Assembly (NCBI GenBank): GCA_016280695.1
Contig: JAEEHG010000194.1
Location: forward strand, 1 to 19,199
Reading direction: 5' to 3'
Length of the DNA: 19,199 bases
DNA from: Solobacterium sp.
Lineage (GTDB): Bacteria > Bacillota_I > Bacilli_A > Erysipelotrichales > Erysipelotrichaceae
This document shows, in pieces, positions 1 to 5,622 of this stretch. Under the pieces are notes generated by a model that did no database searches, was not told the origin of the DNA, and was given only the letters and a program-made list of their open reading frames with translations. Each line of letters starts with the position of its first letter. Positions within the stretch are counted from its first letter, which is position 1. The position numbers were made by a program, and so were the translations under genes.

Positions 1-1990
1 GCTGGAAAATATAGATGTGGATCACTGTCCGGCTGTCAATCTCGGCACCGTTGGGGGCCGGATCGATCTTCTGGCTGCCGTTCTGATTGGAATAGCCGGA
101 ATCGCCGCCGGTCGGTACCGGGATAATGTCCAGGTTGTAGAAGCCGGCATTGTTGAACAGTGAGGTCATGTTGGCCACATTGTCGCTGTAACTGAAGTCA
201 CTGTAGATCGACAGCGGGATATTCGGCAGGGTGGCCATGGGGACCGGTTCCGGACCGTCGCTGTAGCGGATGGTGACCGTAGTGCCGGCCGGTTTCCTGG
301 CACCTGCTGCGGGATCCTGGGCAAATACGGTATTGGCTGAGTAGGAATTGTTATAGCCGATATTCTGTACGGATACCTTGAATCCGGCGGCCTCCAGGGC
401 AGCTTTGGCCGCATCCGGTGTCTGGCCGTTCACATCCGGGACGGCGATGACCTTGCCGGAGGAAACGCTGCAGGCGATGCTCTTGCCGCTGACCGAACAG
501 CTGATGATCTGGCCGGCTTCGTAGGCATCACTTTCGGCCTGGGAAGCTGAGACACTCCAGCCGGCCCCGAGACTGTTGGCCGAACTGACCGCCGTCTGCA
601 GAGATGTATAGGAAGCGCCGGCACTGTACAGGGAAGCATCCGGGGCATAGGCACCTCTGGATACGGTGTAGTTGATACGGGACCCGGCCGGGAAACGGCC
701 GCTGTCATTGGTGATGATGCAGCCGGCAGCGACGGAATCGTTGTAGGAGTCGCTGCGGATTCCCGGTGTCATGCCGGTCTTGCTGAGATAGCCCTTGAAA
801 TCTTCTTCTGTCATGCCCCGGCGGACATCTACAGATACAGTACGGCCGACGGCAACTTCTGCCGTGATGACGGTGCCCGGGCTCACCGGACCGCTGACAC
901 TCTGGGACAGGATGGTGCCGGCTTCCGCATCACTTTCCTTATCGGTAAATCTTACACTCAGCCGGGCACTGCTGCTGTTCTCGCTGTTTTTCGCATTGAT
1001 ATATGAGGAGAAGGCATCACGGGAACGGCCGGTATAGTTGTCAACATTGACCAGACCGGCGGAGACCTGGAAGGTGATGGCTGAATCCTCACCGATCATG
1101 CCGGAGGCGGGATTCTGGGAAAGCACCGTTCCGGCCGGCTGGTCACTGTAGTACTCCTGGAAGACTGCCCTGACCCCGTTGGTCCGGCACCAGTCAGAAG
1201 CTTCGGCGCGGGTTTTTCCGGTCTGGGATGCGACTGTGATGCCTTTGCCGGAAGACAGGGTGACAACGAGGCGTGAACCCTGGGCCAGTTTGGTGCCGGC
1301 CGCGGCCGACTGTCTGATGACCGTTCCGCGGGCCGCAGTGCTGCTTGTTTCCTCTGCAAACGTCACATTTATTTTATTGGTGTTGGCCCAGGCCTGGATA
1401 TTGACGCGGGTATAGCTGCGGAAATCCGGGACCGTCACTTCAATGACTTCGTCTTCCTTATCTGGCTTTGCCGAAATCGTAATGACAACCGGCTGGCTGC
1501 GCTTGAGCACCGGCTCATCCGGAGAGATGCCGGCAAAGAGGTTTTCCTCCACATCGGTTTCCGGGCTGAATTCAAAGGTGACATCCGTAAAGCCTTTATC
1601 GGCAAACCATTTTTCGATATCTTCCCGCCGGCGGCCGGTGAAGTCGGGAATGTCAAATTCTTTATCCGGGTCAGGCCCGTCGGAGAGGACAAAGGAGACC
1701 TCGTCACTGCGGCCCAGCCGGGTTCCTTCTTCCGGGGTCTGTTCCAGCACAGTGTCCTTTTCGATCTCCTCATCAAAGCGGTAGGTGTAGTGCATCCGCT
1801 CTGCGTCAATTTTGTTTTCTGCAGCCCAGTCTTCGGTATCCTTCCGGGTCATGTTGATGAAAGCAGGCATATCGATGCCGCTGTTCAGGATGTAAACATA
1901 ATAAAATCCTGCCCCGATGGTCGCGGCGAGGAGAACGCCGGCAACGGCGGTCAGGATACGGGTCTTGCGGTTGCTGTAATCTATGCTCAT
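1..1990 (-). CDS. Membrane-anchored PASTA-repeat protein, no kinase domain (3' end off window)
   Basis: The minus strand is open from an ATG at 1988-1990 to the left edge: 663 codons and no stop, so the C-terminus is missing. Residues 1-10 are a short, basic cytoplasmic tail. Residues about 11-34 form one hydrophobic membrane segment. The rest is extracellular and built of about nine repeats of 60-75 residues. Typical repeat features are a start like 'VPDVNGQTPDAAKAAL', a middle 'GTVLSQNPASG' and a strand 'VVTLSSG'. These are PASTA repeats, which in PrkC/Stk1 kinases and PBP2x bind muropeptides or beta-lactams. Several copies are degenerate. There is no room for a kinase domain: nagA ends 46 bases upstream. 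An AAAGG ribosome site lies 8 bases before the start. A cell-wall sensing or scaffolding role is inferred from the family. The partner, if any, may lie off the left edge. Confidence 0.85.
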   Translation of the reverse strand, partial: MSIDYSNRKTRILTAVAGVLLAATIGAGFYYVYILNSGIDMPAFINMTRKDTEDWAAENKIDAERMHYTYRFDEEIEKDTVLEQTPEEGTRLGRSDEVSFVLSDGPDPDKEFDIPDFTGRRREDIEKWFADKGFTDVTFEFSPETDVEENLFAGISPDEPVLKRSQPVVITISAKPDKEDEVIEVTVPDFRSYTRVNIQAWANTNKINVTFAEETSSTAARGTVIRQSAAAGTKLAQGSRLVVTLSSGKGITVASQTGKTRAEASDWCRTNGVRAVFQEYYSDQPAGTVLSQNPASGMIGEDSAITFQVSAGLVNVDNYTGRSRDAFSSYINAKNSENSSSARLSVRFTDKESDAEAGTILSQSVSGPVSPGTVITAEVAVGRTVSVDVRRGMTEEDFKGYLSKTGMTPGIRSDSYNDSVAAGCIITNDSGRFPAGSRINYTVSRGAYAPDASLYSAGASYTSLQTAVSSANSLGAGWSVSASQAESDAYEAGQIISCSVSGKSIACSVSSGKVIAVPDVNGQTPDAAKAALEAAGFKVSVQNIGYNNSYSANTVFAQDPAAGARKPAGTTVTIRYSDGPEPVPMATLPNIPLSIYSDFSYSDNVANMTSLFNNAGFYNLDIIPVPTGGDSGYSNQNGSQKIDPAPNGAEIDSRTVIHIYIFQ

Positions 1991-2012
1991 GGTGGCTGCC
2001 TTTCAGTCATTA

Positions 2013-2021
2013 ATTATAACA
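2013..2021 (-). promoter_or_regulatory. Extended -10 promoter for the PASTA gene
   Basis: Read on the minus strand this is TGTTATAAT, a TG-n extended -10 with a perfect TATAAT hexamer. It sits 22 bases before the PASTA start codon in the 46-base gap after nagA. No good -35 box is seen at 16-18 bases, as expected for extended -10 promoters. It suggests the PASTA gene can be transcribed separately from nagA, although no terminator separates them. Confidence 0.55.
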
Positions 2022-2036
2022 TAAAGCAATGCCGGA

Positions 2037-3176
2037 TTATAACTGCGCGGTTCCGTGACAGTATGTCTGCACAACCTGGTAATCATCATCCAGGATCGTC
2101 AGGTCAGCGTTGTAACCGGTGCGGATCAGGCCATAGGTTTCATCGATGTTCAGCAGGCGGGCCGGGTTGATGGTGCAGGCGTTGATGGCGGCGGCCGGCT
2201 CAATGCCGCATTCACGGATCAGATAGCGCAGGCCTTCATTGATTTTAAGGGTGCTGCCGGCAAGCTTGCCGGTGTTGGCGACCCTGGCGCTGCCGTCGGT
2301 TTCGATGATGCAGGGTTTGCCGGCAAACAGGAAATGCTCACCGATGCGGGACCCCTTGGCCCGCAGGCTGTCTGAAACGACAACTGCGTAGTCCCGGCCT
2401 TTGCAATGGAAGAACAGCTGCAGGACTTCCGGAGCCACATGATGCCCGTCCGGAATAATCTCGGCATACATGTCATTCAGCAGCAGGGCCGCCCCTGCCA
2501 CACCGTTTTCACGGTGATGCAGGCCGGACTGGGCATTGAACGTATGGGTGATGCAGACAGCGCCGTTGCTGTGGGCGTTGACGACTTTCCGGTAGGTAGC
2601 GCCGCTGTGCCCGATGGAAACCAGGACATTGTTGTGGGCGCAGAAGCGGGTGAAGTTATAATCCAGGTCATTCTCCGGGGCCAGGGTGATGATCCGGATG
2701 AGGTTGTCGGCTGCCCGCTGCCAGACTCTGAACTGCGGGATGTCCGGAGCCGTAATAAATTCTTCCGGCTGGGCCCCGGCATACGCAGGATTCAGGAACG
2801 GGCCTTCCAGATGGATGCCAAGCACAGCAGCGCCTTTGTCAATGCGCCGGCGGGTTTCGGCAATGCTTTTCAGGGCTTTGGACATCCGGCCCGGTTCATC
2901 CGTCATGACCGTCGGCATGAACGCGGTGACACCTTCCGCAGGCAAAGCGGCAGCCCATCGGCGCAGCCCGTCACCTTTGGCGTCATTGCTGTCATAGCCA
3001 TAGCCGCCATGGCAGTGAATATCAATAAAACCCGGCAGGATCATGCAGTTGCCGTAGTCTTTATGGCTTTTCTTCTGGTCATAGGGATCTACAGACCAGA
3101 TCTGCCCGCCGCTGATTTCCAGCTGGGCCGGGGCGAAGCGTTCACCGATCCACACCCTGGTACTTTGAATACGCAT
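2037..3176 (-). CDS. nagA: N-acetylglucosamine-6-phosphate deacetylase
   Basis: A 379-residue cytoplasmic amidohydrolase that removes acetate from GlcNAc-6-P (or GalNAc-6-P) to give the amino-sugar phosphate. Visible family residues: H54-x-H56 in 'DIHCHGG', E124 in 'GIHLEGP', H190 in 'SIGHSGA', H211 in 'HTFNAQSG', the 'HHREN' loop and catalytic D269 in 'VVSDS'. The HxH pair suggests a Bacillus-like binuclear metal site rather than the E. coli mononuclear type. Length fits the family. An upstream in-frame ATG at 3200 exists, but the GGGAGG ribosome site lies 6 bases before the ATG at 3176, so I choose 3176. It is divergent from a PTS IIA gene. No nagB or agaS is in the window, so GlcNAc versus GalNAc specificity cannot be decided here. 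Confidence 0.93.
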   Translation of the reverse strand: MRIQSTRVWIGERFAPAQLEISGGQIWSVDPYDQKKSHKDYGNCMILPGFIDIHCHGGYGYDSNDAKGDGLRRWAAALPAEGVTAFMPTVMTDEPGRMSKALKSIAETRRRIDKGAAVLGIHLEGPFLNPAYAGAQPEEFITAPDIPQFRVWQRAADNLIRIITLAPENDLDYNFTRFCAHNNVLVSIGHSGATYRKVVNAHSNGAVCITHTFNAQSGLHHRENGVAGAALLLNDMYAEIIPDGHHVAPEVLQLFFHCKGRDYAVVVSDSLRAKGSRIGEHFLFAGKPCIIETDGSARVANTGKLAGSTLKINEGLRYLIRECGIEPAAAINACTINPARLLNIDETYGLIRTGYNADLTILDDDYQVVQTYCHGTAQL

Positions 3177-3201
3177 GAAATCCTCCCGTTTTCTTTTCAT
3201 A

Positions 3202-3210
3202 ACTGTAGCA
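3202..3210 (-). promoter_or_regulatory. Possible extended -10 promoter for nagA
   Basis: Minus-strand reading is TGCTACAGT: a TG-n extension followed by a hexamer matching TATAAT at four of six positions. It lies 25 bases before the chosen nagA start, and no convincing -35 is seen. It is weaker than the divergent promoter serving the PTS gene. Confidence 0.35.
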
Positions 3211-3218
3211 TAGATTTA

Positions 3219-3228
3219 CGGTTTACCG
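3219..3228. promoter_or_regulatory. Short inverted repeat between nagA and PTS IIA, possible operator
   Basis: CGGT-TT-ACCG is a 4+4 base inverted repeat. It overlaps the proposed -35 region of the PTS promoter (3222-3227) and lies just upstream of the nagA -10. A regulator bound here could control both divergent genes. The repeat is short and could be chance. Confidence 0.2.
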
Positions 3229-3251
3229 ATGCAGAATTGTACTGCTATAAT
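3222..3251 (+). promoter_or_regulatory. Promoter for the PTS IIA gene
   Basis: A TGCTATAAT extended -10 at 3243-3251 has a perfect TATAAT at 3246-3251. A partial -35, TTTACC (four of six), stands 18 bases upstream at 3222-3227. The predicted start near 3258 leaves room for the AGGGTGG ribosome site before the ATG at 3275. Confidence 0.6.
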
Positions 3252-3274
3252 CTGAAAAGAAAGCAGGGTGGATT

Positions 3275-3679
3275 ATGATCGGAATCATTGTGACAGGACA
3301 TGGGAATTATGCCGGCGGGATGATGAAGGCCGTGCAGCTGCTGGCCGGGACACCGGCGAAGTTCGCGGCCGTGGATTTCAAACTGGAAGACAGTACGGAT
3401 GAACTGGAGCTGAAGCTGCGGGGTGAAATCGAGAAGTTCGGACCATGTCCGGACGGTGTGCTGATTTTTGCGGATCTGGCTGATGAACAGCCGGCAAAAG
3501 TCAGCCGGGATCTGGGCCGGAAACTGGCCGGTACAGTCCAGGTGGAAGTGGTCGGCGGAACCAATCTGGGGATGCTGATGGAATGCAATATCGCCCGGGG
3601 TTATATCAACAACATCGCGGCGCTGGCTGACCTGGCCGTGGAAACGGGCCTGCAGCAGATTGCCCGGCTGGAACGCTGA
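3275..3679 (+). CDS. PTS mannose-family EIIA component
   Basis: A 134-residue cytoplasmic phosphocarrier of the mannose/fructose/GalNAc PTS family (EIIA-Man fold). It accepts phosphate from HPr on a histidine and passes it to EIIB. The N-terminus 'GIIVTGHGNYA' carries the phosphorylated His9 in its typical place. 'DLADEQPA' is equivalent to the family's 'DLxGGSP' loop, and 'VVGGTNLGMLME' matches the conserved segment near residue 90. It is preceded by AGGGTGG and followed by a terminator, so it is a single-gene unit. No EIIB, IIC or IID gene is nearby, so it is an orphan here. Its divergence from nagA suggests amino-sugar uptake such as GalNAc or GlcNAc (AgaF-like), but this is inference from position. 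Confidence 0.85.
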   Translation: MIGIIVTGHGNYAGGMMKAVQLLAGTPAKFAAVDFKLEDSTDELELKLRGEIEKFGPCPDGVLIFADLADEQPAKVSRDLGRKLAGTVQVEVVGGTNLGMLMECNIARGYINNIAALADLAVETGLQQIARLER

Positions 3680-3693
3680 ACGATATTCCGGAC

Positions 3694-3721
3694 AAAGACA
3701 GACACTGATCTGTCTTTTTTT
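3694..3721 (+). terminator. Rho-independent terminator after PTS IIA
   Basis: A perfect 9-base stem, AAAGACAGA / TCTGTCTTT, encloses a 6-base loop. It runs directly into an uninterrupted T tract ending at 3721. It begins 15 bases after the PTS IIA stop codon. Confidence 0.85.
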
Positions 3722-3771
3722 GTGCCGCCGCGTCAGAATCGGCGAATAACATTGTCAGGAGGAGCTTGGCA

Positions 3772-4470
3772 ATGACGAGAATCCATGAACTGCCGGAATC
3801 GGAAAGACCCCGGGAAAAAGGGCTGCGGGACGGGGTTGGGACCCTGGCTAACCGGGAACTGCTGGCCCTGCTTCTGCGCAGCGGCAGGCGAGGCGCATCG
3901 GTGCTGGAAGTGGCTGATGAGGTGCTGATCAGGGCCGGCGGCATCCAGGGACTGGCACGGCTGGATCATCAGGAACTGTGCCGTATTCCCGGCATATCCG
4001 ACAGCAAGGCCCTGGAACTGGAAGCCGCTCTGGAACTGGCTGGCCGCATCATCCGGGAACAGGCTGCCGGCAGGAATATCGTGAAGGAACCGGAACACCT
4101 GGTGAACTGGCTGCAGATGAGCCTGGGCAGCCAGCGCCAGGAGCACTTCATGGTGGTCTATCTGGACACGGCCCTGCACATCCTGGCCAGCCGGATACTG
4201 TTTGTCGGCACCCTGGACGCCAGTATGGTGTCACCCCGGGAAATCCTGCGGGAAGCGCTGCTGCAGTCAGCTGCCGGCATCATCCTGGTGCATAACCATC
4301 CCAGCGGATCGCTGCAGCCAAGTGAAGCGGACTGCCGGATGACGGAAAAAATCATGGCCGCCGCCGAAGTCATGGACGTGCAGGTGCATGACCACCTGAT
4401 TGTTTCCCGGGACGGCTGTCTGAGCATGAAGCGGGAAGGGATGATGAAAACCTTAAGGTCCGGTTTCTGA
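3772..4470 (+). CDS. radC: RadC-family JAB-domain protein
   Basis: A 232-residue protein of the RadC/YeeS family (UPF0758). The N-terminal half has a helix-hairpin-helix-like segment ('RIPGISDSKALEL', about residues 66-78). The C-terminal half is a JAB/MPN metal-binding domain with H174-N-H176-P-S-G and D187 as ligands, the family signature. The biochemical role is unsettled; the old DNA-repair assignment from E. coli is not well supported. A TTG at 3766 would add two residues. However, the AGGAGGAG ribosome site at 3757-3764 is one base from that TTG and 7 bases from the ATG at 3772, so the ATG is chosen. It has its own gap after the PTS terminator. The following lipoprotein gene starts 30 bases after its stop. 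Confidence 0.9.
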   Translation: MTRIHELPESERPREKGLRDGVGTLANRELLALLLRSGRRGASVLEVADEVLIRAGGIQGLARLDHQELCRIPGISDSKALELEAALELAGRIIREQAAGRNIVKEPEHLVNWLQMSLGSQRQEHFMVVYLDTALHILASRILFVGTLDASMVSPREILREALLQSAAGIILVHNHPSGSLQPSEADCRMTEKIMAAAEVMDVQVHDHLIVSRDGCLSMKREGMMKTLRSGF

Positions 4471-4483
4471 CTGACGCTGCCTG

Positions 4484-4492
4484 TGCTATAAT
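4484..4492 (+). promoter_or_regulatory. Extended -10 promoter directly before the lipoprotein gene
   Basis: TGCTATAAT is a TG-n extension with a perfect TATAAT, located between radC and the lipoprotein gene. Only 8 bases separate the hexamer from the ATG at 4501. The expected transcription start would therefore fall at or within a base or two of the start codon. No strong -35 is seen. Confidence 0.55.
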
Positions 4493-4500
4493 TTTGTCGT

Positions 4501-5565
4501 ATGATCCGGCAATGGAAAAAACTGCTGGCCGTTTTTTCGGCCTTACTGCTGCTGACCGGCTGTACCCCGGTGAAAACCCAGATAGCCTATACGGTATATC
4601 CCGTCGGTTTTCTTGTTGAACGGCTGACGGGAAATCCGTCGCGGGCAGTGTCGGTGCAGCAGGATATGATTATCCAGCGGGCGCAGCTCAAGGAAAACTA
4701 CGCTGAGATCCTTTCGGATTCCGCCGTGTTTTTCTATGTCGGCCAACTGGAGCCTTACCGCAGTGTCTACGCAGCTGAGATCAACGCGGCCTGTTCTTTG
4801 CAGCTGGATCTTTCCGCCATGAACGCTGTCTATGATTTTGAACGGTATATGCCGGTCTATGCCGGGGATGATGTGACCTATGTCGAGAGCCGTTATTACA
4901 ATGACCCGGCTATGGACAGCATTGATACGGATGTGAAGGACCTGTATCTCTGGACGGATCCGATTGCCATGCTCAGTATGGCCAAGGATATCCGCGACTG
5001 GCTGCTTTCCGCCTATCCGGAAGACAAAGAAACGATTGAAGACAATTTCCAGAAACTGGAAACGGATCTGATCAACCTCGATGCCCAGTACCAGGCCCTG
5101 GCCACAGCCAACCAGCACGATAAGAAAGAGATCAAATTTGTATCCATGACCGCAAGTTTCGGCAACTGGCAGAAGACGTACGGTTTCCAGGTCTACCCGG
5201 TCATTCTTTCCAAGTACGGTGTCCTGCCGAATGCGCAGCAGCTGGCTGTCATTGAGAAGCGGATTCAGGATGACGGCGTCCGGTATATCGTCTACGAACC
5301 GAACATGACGGCAGACATGACAGTACTGTTTAACCAGATTGAAGATGATCTGGGCCTGACCCGGGTGGAGCTGAGCAATCTGTCTTCGCTGACCGCGGCA
5401 GAGGACAACTCCGGCAAGGATTATCTCTCCATCATGTACGAAAATCTCAGCGTATTGGAAACGATGCGGGAACCGCGCCAGACCGCAGCCCCGGCAGTCA
5501 CGGCGGAACCGGCAGAGGAGCCGGAGGAATCGCCGGATCCGGAAGCGACCGAAACACCGGAATAA
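4501..5565 (+). CDS. TroA/ZnuA-fold lipoprotein lacking metal-ligand histidines
   Basis: A 354-residue secreted lipoprotein. The signal peptide runs 'WKKLLAVFSALLLLTGC', with lipidated Cys21. The fold resembles cluster-9 metal-binding proteins of ABC transporters. Supporting segments are 'TVYPVGFLVERLTG' (31-44), 'FFYVGQLEPY' (77-86), 'LYLWTDPIAM' (148-157), 'MTASFGNWQKTYG' (216-228), 'YIVYEPNM' (262-269) and a 'YLSIMYENLSVL' helix near 308-319. In ZnuA/TroA the metal is held by His residues in three of these blocks; here none of them has His, and the only His in the protein is H206. The C-terminal tail from about 325 is Pro/Glu/Thr-rich. No ABC permease or ATPase is adjacent. There is no ribosome site before the ATG, and upstream the frame is closed by TAA at 4489-4491. 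The ligand is unknown. Confidence 0.75.
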   Translation: MIRQWKKLLAVFSALLLLTGCTPVKTQIAYTVYPVGFLVERLTGNPSRAVSVQQDMIIQRAQLKENYAEILSDSAVFFYVGQLEPYRSVYAAEINAACSLQLDLSAMNAVYDFERYMPVYAGDDVTYVESRYYNDPAMDSIDTDVKDLYLWTDPIAMLSMAKDIRDWLLSAYPEDKETIEDNFQKLETDLINLDAQYQALATANQHDKKEIKFVSMTASFGNWQKTYGFQVYPVILSKYGVLPNAQQLAVIEKRIQDDGVRYIVYEPNMTADMTVLFNQIEDDLGLTRVELSNLSSLTAAEDNSGKDYLSIMYENLSVLETMREPRQTAAPAVTAEPAEEPEESPDPEATETPE

Positions 5566-5593
5566 GAGCGGCACTGCGTTTCAAGGCCTCCTA

Positions 5594-5602
5594 TGATACA
5601 AT
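5594..5602 (+). promoter_or_regulatory. polA: Extended -10 promoter for the polA cluster
   Basis: TGATACAAT is a TG-n extension with TACAAT (five of six), 20 bases before the polA start at 5623. An ATG at 5593, overlapping the TG of this element, would extend polA by 10 codons but has no ribosome site. No convincing -35 is seen. Confidence 0.5.
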
Positions 5603-5622
5603 ATTCAGGGAGGTTTTTTTGT

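Noticed and set aside
1..1990. CRISPR-like or tandem DNA repeats in the repeat-rich first gene
   Set aside because: The periodicity is at protein level (PASTA units of 60-75 residues) with divergent DNA; there are no near-identical direct repeats with regular spacers.
2406..3278. 290-codon plus-strand ORF opposite nagA
   Set aside because: It lies antisense to nagA, which has all catalytic motifs. The translation shows no recognisable family and has no ribosome site; it is a by-product of GC-rich codon usage.
3766..3771. TTG start adding two residues to RadC
   Set aside because: It is one base from the strong AGGAGGAG site, too close for initiation; the ATG at 3772 has ideal spacing.
4543..5574. 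343-codon minus-strand ORF opposite the lipoprotein gene
   Set aside because: It covers nearly the whole lipoprotein gene in antisense. Its composition is skewed to Arg, His and Ile with no family motif, while the plus strand has a signal peptide and a recognisable fold.
5593..5622. Upstream ATG adding 10 residues to PolA
   Set aside because: It overlaps the extended -10 element and lacks a ribosome site; the ATG at 5623 is preceded by AGGGAGG and begins the conserved N-terminus.
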